DNA from: Sphingomonas melonis
GTDB taxonomy: Bacteria > Pseudomonadota > Alphaproteobacteria > Sphingomonadales > Sphingomonadaceae
Direction of reading: 5' to 3'
DNA: 64,000 nt
Assembly (NCBI RefSeq): GCF_013409985.1
Contig: NZ_JACCBY010000006.1
Location: 1-64,000, forward strand
In this document: positions 26,230-35,236 of the stretch, one piece after another
Layout of the letters: each line of letters begins with the position of its first letter
Position numbering within the stretch: position 1 is the first letter of the stretch
The notes under the pieces: model-generated
What the model was told of the DNA's origin: nothing
Databases searched by the model: none
Seen by the model: the letters and a program-made list of their open reading frames with translations, nothing else
Translations under genes and position numbers: made by a program

Positions 26230-27291
26230 CGTCGTGCCTCCTGGACCATCGCGATTAAACCGGGCGCGCAGGCGTGGGAAAGACGCGGACGCGCCGTTGA
26301 AAGCGCCTGAGTTCCGCTAGTTACGCCTGACACAATTTGACGATCGGCATCGTTGACGGCGTGGCGGTGTCGCGAGACGCCCATCGCATGGCCAGTATCC
26401 CGCCTCTACCGACGCCGACGATGTCGGCCCCCACCGGCGTTGAACTGTTGGAGGCGATCTGGCGGGAAACTGGCGGCTACACCGAGCCTAACCGGGCAGA
26501 AGCGACCTCTCCAACCGGCGGGCACTTGCCCAGCGACGTGTTGCGCGATTGTCCGGCTGGCGCCCTCTGCCGAATTTTCGATGGCGGCGCTGCGCGCGAG
26601 TCCGTGCTGAACGGCGGCCTGACCGGGGCGGGACTGATCGTTGCCGCTCCATCGGCCTGTCCCCTGACCTGGGCCGGGGTGCCAGAGCGGCCGCACGAGT
26701 GGAGCGTTCACGGCTTCATTGTGGCCGACGATGCGCGATCCCCGGCGCACCATCTATGCGGCTTCGCCGACGCGGTGCGCTCGTTGCGGATCTTCATCTT
26801 TTCGCCCAATGCAAAGCCGAACCTTGCGAGGGGTGACGAGAGCCCATGTGGCGGTCACCGCGTCTTCTCGGCGGCCCTGCGAGAGAAGCCGTTCTCGGTC
26901 GACTTGCCCGCCGACGGACAAGTGCTGTCTCCTTCGGGTGGTTGGACCCGGTTTAACCACCGAGCTTGCTCGCTATGCGGCGGTGCTTATCCCGGCATGA
27001 CGCCGGCCAGATGCCGCACGCTTCGCCGGGATACGCGACGGCAACATGCCGGGCCTTTGGCGCTTTCTTGCCGCCTATTTGGCAGCCCGGGCACCTCGTC
27101 CAGCAGCTGGAAGCCGCCGACAGTAACTCGGACCGCTACCACGAGGATGCCGGAACTCTGGTGTGTAGGCCGGCAGCGGCCTGGCGGGCGCTCTGCCGGC
27201 GTTGGTGGAGGAAAAGGGTGAGCAGGATGGGGCCTGTAACCAGACCCCGTTCGCTCGGCGGGGAACCTTCTCGCTTTGAAGTGGGTGAAGT
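26230..27291. other. Gap between the partition-like and mobilization genes
   Basis: About 1.06 kb between divergent operons. The longest frame (26337-27221, 294 codons, plus strand) changes to implausible, arginine- and serine-rich composition after its midpoint. Near 26945-27120 another plus frame looks protein-like but carries a stop at 26998 (ARYAAVLIPA, then GIRDGNMPGLWRFLAAYLAA). I read it as a decayed gene. An origin of transfer would be expected just before the MobC-like gene, but I could not identify a convincing nic site. Confidence 0.45.
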
Positions 27292-27597
27292 ATGAAGGGC
27301 AAGGTCGGCAAGTCCAACGACAACAGGATCTCGTTGACAGTCCATCTCCAGCCCAATGAAGCGCTGCTGGTTGATGCGGCGGCGTCGCGGGCGCGGATGA
27401 CACGGCATGATCTCGCGCGTGACCTGCTGCTCGCCCGGGCGACCGACGATACGCCGGTTCTCGCCTGCCTGGCGAGGCTGATCGCAATCCATCACCGGCT
27501 CGATCACGCCCGTCTGCTCGATGATGAGCTGCGCGCCGAGATCGTTGCGGCCGTGCGCGAACTGACCAGGGCGGCAAGGGCCGAGGTCGACGGATGA
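27292..27597 (+). CDS. MobC-like mobilization accessory protein
   Basis: A 101-residue protein with an N-terminal ribbon-helix-helix-like start (NRISLTVHLQPNEALLVDAAASRARMTRHDLARDLLL in the usual strand-helix-helix order) and a helical C-terminus. This is the arrangement of MobC/relaxosome accessory proteins that bind oriT. It overlaps the relaxase gene by 4 bp, which supports a joint role. The start follows GTGAAGT, a modest site. Confidence 0.72.
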   Translation: MKGKVGKSNDNRISLTVHLQPNEALLVDAAASRARMTRHDLARDLLLARATDDTPVLACLARLIAIHHRLDHARLLDDELRAEIVAAVRELTRAARAEVDG

Positions 27598-29891
27598 TCG
27601 TCAAGCTCATCCGCATGGCTCGCAACAAGGGCCGGCTCGACGGCCTGCGCAATAACGTTTTCGCGCTGACCCGCTACGTGACCGACGCCGACCCGTGGGC
27701 GATGGCGATGACCGACCGCGAGCAGGTACGCTCGCTTGCCGAGTATCTCGTCCATGCCAAGGCGCACGGGATCGAGCCGGGGGAGAAGGCGGGACATATC
27801 GGCGGTCGGAACCTGTTGACCAGCGATCTACCCGAGCAGCAGGTGGAGATGCTTGCGATCGCGAGCAGCGCCCCGCGTGTCGAATATCCCGTGGTCCACA
27901 TCATCGTGAGCTGGCAGGCGGGCGAGAACCCGACCCCGGCGCAACTCGAAGACACGGTCGACATCGTCCTCGCCACCACCGGGCTGTCCAAGTGCCTGGC
28001 GCTGTTCGCCGAGCACACCAACACCGCGCACCGTCATCTCCATATCGCGGCGGTGCGCGTCGACCCGGCAAGCGGCAGAGCGGCTGGCAGCGAATGGCTG
28101 ATTGAGGATCTGCACCAGGCGATCGCGATTTTGGAGGAGCGGCATCGCTGGGCGGCCGAACCCAACGCGCTCTACTACGCCAGCAACGGCGCCGTGTTCG
28201 ACGCCCACGTGCGCCGGTTCAGGACCGGGACGCGCGGCGAGAAGGCCGTCGATCCGGCCAGCGAGGTGATGGTGCGCGATGCGTCGGGGCGTTTCATCGC
28301 CAATCGTGACTGGAACGGCCTGCCGACAGACATCGCCAACGCGCGCGCAGACATCTTGCGGGCACGTGCGGAGGCTAGGAGCTGGACCGACTTCCACGCG
28401 CGCCTTGAGGTGTATCAGATCGCCTATCGCGCCAAGGGCAGCGGCGCGCGTCTTCACCTCGGCGATGCTTCGGCCAAGGCGTCGACGGTTGCGCCCGACC
28501 TCGCGCTCAAACAGTTGGAGGCGCGGTGGGGACCGTTTAGCCAGCATCCGCGCGACCAGGTTCTGGGCTTCGATGCCTATCGCGCCGCGCATCAGGCCCA
28601 GCTCAAGCGGTTGCGCGCCGACCGTGCCGCCGCCCAGGCAGCGCTCGATCAATGGGCCGCCGAGCAGCTCGCATCGATCGCAACGGCGAAGAACCGCCTC
28701 GTCGAACGGGCGATCCGGGCCGAACGCGACGCCGCCCAGAAGGAACTCAACAGCGCCTTCGCGGCTGCCATCAAGACCTGCACAAAAGGACGCCATGTCA
28801 CCGCGGAGAGCTGGCGCGCGGCCGGCGCGCCCGCCGATCCGCCGCCGGTCGCGTCGCCGTCGCTGCTGCTTCCTGCGGATCACGCGCAGGAAGGGACCTG
28901 GACACCCCCCGCCGGGCTTCGCGCCGAACAGCACCGTTGGTCGACGCGCTACTATGACGCGGCGGACAGATTGGTGTTCACCGATGATCGCACCGTCATC
29001 GTCGTCCATCGTCCCTTCGATGCTGGCGGGCTCGACACCGCCCTGAAGCTGGCGGCCGAGCGCTGGGGAACGGTGCGGGTTAGCGGGTCGGAGACGTTCA
29101 GGAAGCGGTGCGCTGAGCGCGCGGCCGAACTCGGGATTGCGCTGGTCGACAGCGACAACAAGCCGCTGGTCGACAGGCGCCCGGTCGCGCCGATCAAACC
29201 CGTGGCCGCGCTAGCGGTGGACGCCGCGCCGTCCCGCCCCGATCACCGGGCCGACCCGGCGCGCCAGGCCGCCGTCGAGCGGGCGCTTGCCGATCTCGCG
29301 AGATTGGGTGCGATCCCCATGCGACGCCGCGAGGTTTCCGGGCGCGTCGGTGCGAATGCGCCGTTGGAGATCGTGGTCGAAGCCGATCGGTTCGATCCCA
29401 AGCCCCAGCTCACCACTGCGGCGCTGTTCGACGAGGATCCGCTGATCCAGGCGTTTCTCGAGAAACAGCGGGCCGGAATGCTCGCCGAAATCAGCCACCA
29501 TGTTCGCCAATTCGACGTTCCGCTCGACCGGAAAGCGGTCGTCGACTCGTTGCGAGGCCCTGACGGCTTGGGACGCGCCGCTTTTCTCGCGTTCGGGGAT
29601 GCGGACTTTCAATCGATGCTTGAGCGCGTGGCCCTCGAACGGGTCGAGCGTCAGCGGACGGCTCCGCACGCCGACCAGCAGCGGCGGCAGAAGGACGAAC
29701 GGAGCCGCGCTCAACTGGCCATGCTCGCGCGGATGTTTCACGACCAGAGCTGGGATCCGCGCGAGTGGCGCTCCGGAGGCACGGGTCTGCGAGAGCATGG
29801 CCGATCGTCCGCCGCGTCCGCCGCCGATGACGAACTTCACCGCCTCGAACAGCAACGCCGCGCCAGATCGTCTGGCAACCGGACGCGGTAA
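27594..29891 (+). CDS. Relaxase (MobA/VirD2-like mobilization protein)
   Basis: A 765-residue conjugative relaxase. The N-terminal domain has a tyrosine candidate in FALTRYVTD (Tyr28), the strand PVVHIIVSWQ and the metal-binding His cluster EHTNTAHRHLHIAAVRVD (His146, 148 and 150). These support nicking at oriT and covalent transfer of the strand. The long C-terminal part is helical and charged and includes a region like the relaxase-associated Large polyvalent protein type (DRLVFTDDRTVIVVH). It overlaps the MobC-like gene by 4 bp. No TraG/VirD4 coupling protein follows, so the element is mobilizable rather than self-transmissible. Confidence 0.88.
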   Translation: MIVKLIRMARNKGRLDGLRNNVFALTRYVTDADPWAMAMTDREQVRSLAEYLVHAKAHGIEPGEKAGHIGGRNLLTSDLPEQQVEMLAIASSAPRVEYPVVHIIVSWQAGENPTPAQLEDTVDIVLATTGLSKCLALFAEHTNTAHRHLHIAAVRVDPASGRAAGSEWLIEDLHQAIAILEERHRWAAEPNALYYASNGAVFDAHVRRFRTGTRGEKAVDPASEVMVRDASGRFIANRDWNGLPTDIANARADILRARAEARSWTDFHARLEVYQIAYRAKGSGARLHLGDASAKASTVAPDLALKQLEARWGPFSQHPRDQVLGFDAYRAAHQAQLKRLRADRAAAQAALDQWAAEQLASIATAKNRLVERAIRAERDAAQKELNSAFAAAIKTCTKGRHVTAESWRAAGAPADPPPVASPSLLLPADHAQEGTWTPPAGLRAEQHRWSTRYYDAADRLVFTDDRTVIVVHRPFDAGGLDTALKLAAERWGTVRVSGSETFRKRCAERAAELGIALVDSDNKPLVDRRPVAPIKPVAALAVDAAPSRPDHRADPARQAAVERALADLARLGAIPMRRREVSGRVGANAPLEIVVEADRFDPKPQLTTAALFDEDPLIQAFLEKQRAGMLAEISHHVRQFDVPLDRKAVVDSLRGPDGLGRAAFLAFGDADFQSMLERVALERVERQRTAPHADQQRRQKDERSRAQLAMLARMFHDQSWDPREWRSGGTGLREHGRSSAASAADDELHRLEQQRRARSSGNRTR

Positions 29892-29921
29892 GGACGTCGT
29901 TACCGATCCAAGGAGAAAACA

Positions 29922-30182
29922 GTGCCCCAGCATACCCCTGTTTCGCCGCCGGGCGGAGGAACCGCCAGTGCCTATCGTCCCGCCCTGTTCTCGATGGGTG
30001 CGGGATACGAAGCACCGGCAGCGGCCTGCGCCTCGTGCCCGGCGTCGCTCTGGTATCGAGACGACCAGCTCCGCTGCTTTTGCAACATCATTAAGATGCC
30101 GACCTGGCCGGCATCAACGGCCGTCATGGCTTGTGACGGGCGAGAGTCGGCGGTCGCGCAATGGGAAGAGCAGCAGCGCTGA
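29922..30182 (+). CDS. Small cysteine-containing hypothetical protein
   Basis: An 86-residue protein with four cysteines in ACASCPASLWYRDDQLRCFC and a fifth (MACDG) later, which suggests a small metal-binding or Fe-S fold. The N-terminus is disordered. It lies 30 bp after the relaxase on the same strand with AAGGAG upstream, so it is probably co-transcribed with the mobilization genes. I do not recognise the family. Confidence 0.55.
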   Translation: MPQHTPVSPPGGGTASAYRPALFSMGAGYEAPAAACASCPASLWYRDDQLRCFCNIIKMPTWPASTAVMACDGRESAVAQWEEQQR

Positions 30183-30220
30183 TCGTAGTGTGACGTTGAC
30201 GGGGCTGCCTCGCTCCTGAC

Positions 30221-30670
30221 TCACCCGCTGAGCGCGCCGCGCGTCCAGGCGACGATCGACGCGGTCGGCATCGCGCCGGGCCGCCGGGCCACCTCGCGGC
30301 CGTGGTCGAACAGGATTAGCATGGGGATCGAGCGGATCTGGTGACGGGCTACGATCGACTGCTCGGCCTCGATATCTAGCTTGCCGAGGCGCATCGCCGG
30401 TTCGAGCTGGCCCGCAGCGGCGGCGAAAGCGGGCGCCTCTGCCGGCATGGGCCGCACCATGATGCCCAGAGTTCGCGAGCAGCGGCAGATCGCTTCGGGC
30501 GGCGTGCGCGTCAAAGTTGGCGGCGGTAAGGACTAGTCTAGCGGCTCGCCCGTGAACAGCGGGGCGCCGCACCGGCCGCAGGTGCCGCCTGCGCCGAGTC
30601 TCGCGACGAGCACGCGGTTGGCAGTCGCGCAGGCGGAGCAACGCACCATTCCGTTGCTGCTATTGATCAT
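30221..30670 (-). pseudogene. trxC: Frameshifted thioredoxin 2 (trxC) remnant
   Basis: Pieces of a TrxC protein lie in order but in three frames. The N-terminal zinc ribbon (VRCSACATANRV, GTCGRCGAPLF) is in one frame up to a stop at about 30533. The next segment (LTAANFDAHAARSDLP) is in a second frame. The redox motif WCGPC (30459-30445) is in a third, and the C-terminal half (AIRSIP-like QIRSIPMLILFDHGREVARRPGAM) returns to the first frame. At least three frameshifts make it non-functional. Thioredoxin 2 reduces disulfides under oxidative stress. Confidence 0.8.
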
Positions 30671-30819
30671 GGCGTAACCTTCGCGGACGAAGTTGAAGAG
30701 AAGGAGTGGTTTCCCTGCGCGTCCTGTCAGTAAGGTAGCGTTCAATCTGGAGTCTAGAGCCGCTCTCTTGGTAGGTGATCGAGACGAGCACCTTCAGGCG
30801 AACTGCCTGGAGGAATGAA

Positions 30820-31824
30820 ATGGAGGACGACCGCTACGCGGCCGATGAGATCGTCGTGGTGATCCGCGACGCGGTTCGGAAAGCGCCAATCCCGAACAGC
30901 GAATACAGGCGCATCTGCCAGCGGATCGAGCCCGAGCGCGAGGTCGTCAACGCACCTCGCTTCGACCGGCCGCTGACCGACCGCTGGGAGATACTGACCA
31001 CTCCGCTCCGTCTGGCAGGCGCGCCGGCGATGCGGCCATCGGCTGCGGGATCGTTCCCGGCGCTCGATGCTCTCGCGGCCGGGATGCCCTGGGGCAAGTC
31101 GCTGATCGGCGATGTCGCCCGCCAGCTTCGCATCCAGCTCGCGCTCGGCCGACCTTGGGTCAAGCTCGAGCCTATGCTGCTGATCGGCGACCCCGGTGTC
31201 GGCAAGACCTGGCTCGCCCGCCAGTTGGCAGCGACGCTGCAGGTGGAGTTCGCCGCGTTGGAGCTCGGCAATACCAGCGACGACCGGCTGCTCAGCGGCA
31301 CGGCGCGCGGCTGGACCAACACCGTGCCGGCCTGACCGTTGGTGGTGATGGCGGGCAACGCCACCGCCAATCCGATGCTGCTGCTCGACGAACTCGACAA
31401 GGCGGGCGGGTCCGAGCGCCACGGCCATGTGCATCACGCGCTGCTGTCGATGCTGGAGCCGGCGTCGGCCGGGAGCTGGTATGATCAGTGCCTGCTCGCA
31501 CCTTGCGACCTGTCGCAGGTGAGCTGGATCGCCTGCGCCAACAACCTCGATCCGATCCCGGCGGCACTCCGGTCGCGGTTTCGGGTCGTCACGATGCCGC
31601 CACCCGAGCCCGAGCATTTCGACGCCGTGCTGGCGTCGGTCATAGCCGGCATGGCGGCCGGCTGGGAGGTCGCGCCCGCAATGCTGCCCGACCTGCCGGG
31701 ACGCGCGCGCCGGCTGCTGCGCGAGCGCTTCGCCCGCGACCGATCGGTCCGCATGCTCGCCCGCAACGCCCGCGCGCTGATCGGCGCGGTACCGGCCGAC
31801 AGCGGCGGACCGCGTCGGCAATGA
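30820..31824 (+). pseudogene. AAA ATPase interrupted by one in-frame stop codon
   Basis: A continuous frame encodes an AAA+ ATPase of about 334 residues, broken only by TGA at 31333-31335. Before the stop lies Walker A (IGDPGVGKTWLA), and after it Walker B (LLLDELDKAGG), a sensor-1-like IACANNLDPIP and arginine-finger-like ALRSRFRVV. A single TGG-to-TGA change would explain it. GGAGG precedes the ATG at 30820. The family resembles Lon/MoxR-like AAA proteins often seen next to relaxase genes. It is either a recent null allele, a sequencing error, or read through. Confidence 0.8.
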
Positions 31825-31888
31825 ACCGCCGGGGGCGGATATGGTGAGGTGATTGATGGGGTGAAGCGTCACTTGTTGGAGACGTGAA

Positions 31889-32857
31889 ATGACCCTGAAG
31901 AACTTCGAGCAACCCGCCGCCTGGATGGTCCACGACCTGGGACCGCGGCGCTACCACGAGCGGTTCACCTGCATGGAGCGCTGGGCCGGCACCGAGCTTG
32001 GTCGCCGTGTGCTGGCGGTGATGGCCCGGCACGGGCTTGACCGCCGAGACGCCTATGTCGGCGACAGCAAGGATCGGACTGAGATCAAGACCGACGCCGG
32101 CTACCTGCGGATCGAGGACCGCACGCTCGCGGCGCACCTGCCCGAACTCGACGCGATATTCGCGTCGGTCGCGGTCGGCGTGGCGCAGGAGCGCATGATG
32201 CGGCTGAGCGGCTGGCGCCCCTGCGAGGAGCTGCCGTTCTGGGCGGTGACCGCGAGCGAAGTGCTGGTCGAGCGTTTGCGGAAGAAGCGGGTGAGGCCGG
32301 TGCAGCTCTGGAACGCGGGCGTCAACATTGACGAGGACGGCTGGATCGACCGGCGTTCCTTCTGCACGCGCGCCGACGATTACAGCGAAGGCGATCCGCG
32401 CGCCGCGCTGCCGCTCGACTGCTATGTCGCGCGCTACGGCACCGGCCTGCACTTGTGGTGGCGCGAGGGCGACCTTGACTATCACGAGCGCACCGAAGGG
32501 GCGACGCTGACGCTGCCGACGGCGTTGCTCGCCACCGGCGACGCTGCGGCCCTGGTCGGCAAGCGCATGGGCGAGGTCTGCGCTATCGACACGCGGCTCG
32601 GTCGGGCGCTCGCCGGCTACGAGATCGTGGCGGCGACCGCGATCGAACCACATCCCCACGCCATCACGCCCGAACCGCACTGCACCGAGCTGCGGCTATC
32701 CGTGCCGATGCGGACCCTCCAGCCCATCCCGGAGACTGTGCTCGCGCGCGCTGGCGTTGACGTGCCTGCGAACGTCGAGCGCGATCGGCCGCTGTGGATG
32801 CTGACCGCCCCGGCGCTGCTGCTGCGTTATCGGCCGCGCCTGCCGAAGGCGGCGTGA
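31889..32857 (+). CDS. Hypothetical protein of island 1 (322 aa)
   Basis: I do not recognise this protein. It is soluble and of mixed composition, with recognisable blocks FTCMERWAGTELGRRVLAVM, WRPCEELPFWAVTASEVLVERL and YVARYGTGLHLWWREGDLDYH. There is no signal peptide, membrane segment or clear catalytic motif. TTGGAGACG precedes the ATG. It begins a run of same-strand unknown genes (31889-35141) that follows the AAA pseudogene, and may have worked with that ATPase. Confidence 0.65.
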   Translation: MTLKNFEQPAAWMVHDLGPRRYHERFTCMERWAGTELGRRVLAVMARHGLDRRDAYVGDSKDRTEIKTDAGYLRIEDRTLAAHLPELDAIFASVAVGVAQERMMRLSGWRPCEELPFWAVTASEVLVERLRKKRVRPVQLWNAGVNIDEDGWIDRRSFCTRADDYSEGDPRAALPLDCYVARYGTGLHLWWREGDLDYHERTEGATLTLPTALLATGDAAALVGKRMGEVCAIDTRLGRALAGYEIVAATAIEPHPHAITPEPHCTELRLSVPMRTLQPIPETVLARAGVDVPANVERDRPLWMLTAPALLLRYRPRLPKAA

Positions 32858-32987
32858 CCTCGATCACCGGGTGCCGGCGGGATCCAGCGCCCGGTGCCTG
32901 GTCGATAGCAGGGGGTGAGCGCTGGCGCGAGCGGACCGGCACCCACCCTGAAGGCTGGTCGGAGAGCGGGCGAGCCCTGGAAGCAGG

Positions 32988-33572
32988 ATGAAAGCGGACA
33001 GGGCTTGTCCGGGCCAACCGGTCCGCGACGACACGAACAAGGCTCTTCTTTACATGACCAATCTGGTTCTGGCCGGCTGCACCGCCGGCTCGGTCGCGTG
33101 CGGCCTCGTGCTCGAGGCGCTCGGCGCGAACGACTGCTACGATCACCTCACGCTGCCCGGCCTGCCGAGCGCGAGCATCCACATCGCCGAGCGCGGCGCG
33201 GTGCTTTGCGTGACGCAGGCGCGTGAGCCCGCGTTCCGCGATAAGCTTGCGGCGCTCGCGGCCGAGGCGCACCTCGACGTCGTGCTGCTGCGCGTTGCTC
33301 TCGATCACGATCGTCTGATCGTCACCGCAGACGTCGCGCTCGAACTGCTACCGGGAACGCCATGGTCGATGGACGACCTCGCGCTGTGGCGCGGCGCGGA
33401 CGGGGCGCTGTGGCTGGTCCCGCCGCTGGTCGGTCCTGCCGTCTCGATCACCCCCGACGGCTTCTGGCTCGAGCTGCTGCCGCCCTATGATACGTTCGGC
33501 AAGCGCGCCGCCGGGATCGACCGCGCCGAGCGCGAAGGCGCTTGCCTCCTCTCGCCGCTGGAGGCGTGGTGA
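32988..33572 (+). CDS. Hypothetical protein of island 1 (about 194 aa)
   Basis: Unrecognised protein. From residue 23 it is clearly protein-like (MTNLVLAGCTAGSVACGLVLEALG), so the true start may be the ATG at 33054. The upstream ATG at 32988 has a better purine-rich site. The body has alternating hydrophobic strands and helices (HLDVVLLRVALDHDRLIVTADVALEL). Its stop overlaps the next ATG (TGATG), indicating translational coupling. Confidence 0.6.
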   Translation: MKADRACPGQPVRDDTNKALLYMTNLVLAGCTAGSVACGLVLEALGANDCYDHLTLPGLPSASIHIAERGAVLCVTQAREPAFRDKLAALAAEAHLDVVLLRVALDHDRLIVTADVALELLPGTPWSMDDLALWRGADGALWLVPPLVGPAVSITPDGFWLELLPPYDTFGKRAAGIDRAEREGACLLSPLEAW

Positions 33573-34210
33573 TGGCGGGCAAGAAGACCATCACACCGGT
33601 CATCATCAACGCCGATCGCGATCCGACGCCGGGCAACCCGCATAGCTGGCTGCCCCTCATCGGTGACCCACCCGGCAGCGAGGGCACACGCATCCTCTAC
33701 GGCGTCCTCAGGCCAAGCTATCGCGGCTGGACCAACACCGCCGTGCAATTCGCACAAGTGAAGCTCGCCCCGGTGCCGACGCCCGATGGCGAGCCGTGGG
33801 CGGTCACCGCCGCCCGCGCGGACGTGCTGCTGCCGCCCGGGGCAGATGACCGGTATGCGGACGCACGCGTGCTGATGGAAGCGGTCGACGCCGAGCGACC
33901 GGCCGACAAACCGGTGCTGCTCACCTATGTGACGATCACCTTCCCGGCCGCGCGGCTGCACGAGCAATACGAACTGGTGCGCGGGTTCCTCAGGGCCCAA
34001 GTCCACGCGCTCGGCTGCCCGGTGCTCCTCGTCCAGCACGCGCCGCATCGCCAGGGAAGCAGCAACCCCAGCCACTGTCACTGCCTCTACGTGCCGCGCC
34101 GCCTATCGACGCTCGGACTCGCCGAATGGGTGCCGCCGCTGTGCAGCGACAAGGGGCGGCAGCTCATAGTCGATGGCTTCGCGGCGTTCCGGGCAGGGCG
34201 GCCAGCGTGA
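33572..34210 (+). CDS. Hypothetical protein with relaxase-like histidine motif
   Basis: A 212-residue protein. The segment LLVQHAPHRQGSSNPSHCHCLYVPRRLS resembles the HxH metal site of MobA/MobL-type relaxases (HxxxxxxNPHxH), which here would be a minimal, isolated version. No N-terminal catalytic Tyr motif was recognised. It overlaps the genes on both sides (TGATG, GTGA), so it is part of a coupled set. It might be a divergent nickase or only a structural look-alike. Confidence 0.6.
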   Translation: MAGKKTITPVIINADRDPTPGNPHSWLPLIGDPPGSEGTRILYGVLRPSYRGWTNTAVQFAQVKLAPVPTPDGEPWAVTAARADVLLPPGADDRYADARVLMEAVDAERPADKPVLLTYVTITFPAARLHEQYELVRGFLRAQVHALGCPVLLVQHAPHRQGSSNPSHCHCLYVPRRLSTLGLAEWVPPLCSDKGRQLIVDGFAAFRAGRPA

Positions 34211-34623
34211 CCGGTGCGGGTGTAAGCTGGACGCTCGCCGAGGTCGGCCGTTTGCTCTGGGCGCATGGCGTCGACTCGGCGCTCGCGGCGGGTGCGCTCG
34301 ACATCGGGCTCGACGAGGCGCAACGCCTCGTCGCCGGCGAGCCGCTCGCCGTGACCATGACCGAGGAGCGCCGCACGCGGGCGGCGCTCCTCCTCAATAT
34401 TCTCGCCCGGATCGAACTACGCTGCGGCCACGACCCGGTCGCGATCCGCGCCGCGCTCGATCGCCCGCTCGACACCCTGGGCGCGGTGAGCATCGCCGAA
34501 CGGCTGCGCGATCAGCCGGACGACCTCGATGGCTTGCGCGCCTTGCGCGCCTTGCGCGGGGCGGCGGGCACCATGCCGGTGCCGAAGATCAGGACGTGGC
34601 GGGTCGCGGACCGCTACAGCTGA
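34207..34623 (+). CDS. Small helical hypothetical protein
   Basis: A 138-residue helical protein with GTG start inside the previous stop. The N-terminal part (WTLAEVGRLLWAHGVDSALAAGALDIGLDEAQRLVAGEP) could form a helix-turn-helix. The C-terminal part (DPVAIRAALDRPLDTLGAVSIAERL) loosely resembles the Xre/MbcA-ParS-type antitoxin end, but no RES toxin is next to it. I would not assign a function. Confidence 0.55.
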   Translation: MTGAGVSWTLAEVGRLLWAHGVDSALAAGALDIGLDEAQRLVAGEPLAVTMTEERRTRAALLLNILARIELRCGHDPVAIRAALDRPLDTLGAVSIAERLRDQPDDLDGLRALRALRGAAGTMPVPKIRTWRVADRYS

Positions 34624-34634
34624 AGGAAAACTGG

Positions 34635-35141
34635 ATGATCTACGATCCTGTCGCCCGACAGGCCGCCGAAGCACGCGCGCTCACCGTCGCACTGGCGATC
34701 GCGAACAAGGCCGGATGGTCGCTTCGCCACGCCGGCCCGGTGCTGAGCTTCCCGTTCGTCGGCTACTTATATATCGAGTCGGCCGAGCTGCTGCTCGTGC
34801 CGACCTCCGCCTCGCTCCAATGGCAGCGCCCGATCGTTTCGCGCGCGATGCGCGAGGCGCGCAGCGATGCGCTGATCGTCAGCACGGGACCGGGAGCGAC
34901 CAATCCGAGCTTGGCCGTCGGGCTGTGGACGCGCAAGGGCAACGACTGGCAAGTGCCCGCCATGCCTGCGCTGGACGATAGTGGGGCACTGTGGCTCAAT
35001 TCCGACGAGGGTGACGGACCCTCTTTGCGGGTCAAAGAGGGGCGACTGCGCGCCGCGCCTGCGCCGTGGCGCTCCAGTGCCGAGCGACAGCGGGACCAGC
35101 GGCGCGCTGCCGACTGGCTAGCGTGCGTGCTGGGGGGGTGA
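34635..35141 (+). CDS. Hypothetical protein of island 1 (168 aa)
   Basis: Unrecognised soluble protein: AEARALTVALAIANKAGW, then strands (GYLYIESAELLLVPTS) and a conserved-looking LIVSTGPGATNPSLAVGLW segment, with a charged C-terminal helix (SSAERQRDQRRAADWLACVL). It lies 11 bp after the preceding gene and ends the run of unknown genes before the WYL regulator. GAAGGAAAA precedes the ATG. Confidence 0.58.
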   Translation: MIYDPVARQAAEARALTVALAIANKAGWSLRHAGPVLSFPFVGYLYIESAELLLVPTSASLQWQRPIVSRAMREARSDALIVSTGPGATNPSLAVGLWTRKGNDWQVPAMPALDDSGALWLNSDEGDGPSLRVKEGRLRAAPAPWRSSAERQRDQRRAADWLACVLGG

Positions 35142-35236
35142 GGCGGCTTAACAGCCTCCAATCCGGTCGCGCTTATAAGCATTGCATTGTCCAGCGGTTT
35201 ACGCACGATCGGCTAAAGGGTCGACGTGGGGGAGCA

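Noticed and set aside
26337..27221. 294-codon plus-strand frame as an intact gene
   Set aside because: No ribosome-binding site, composition changes mid-way to Arg/Ser-rich, and protein-like pieces appear in other frames; treated as decayed sequence.
30533..30745. Stand-alone zinc-ribbon gene
   Set aside because: It is the N-terminal piece of a frameshifted thioredoxin 2, whose remaining parts follow in other frames.
34207..34623. Xre/MbcA-ParS-type antitoxin
   Set aside because: Only weak similarity and no RES-domain toxin beside it.
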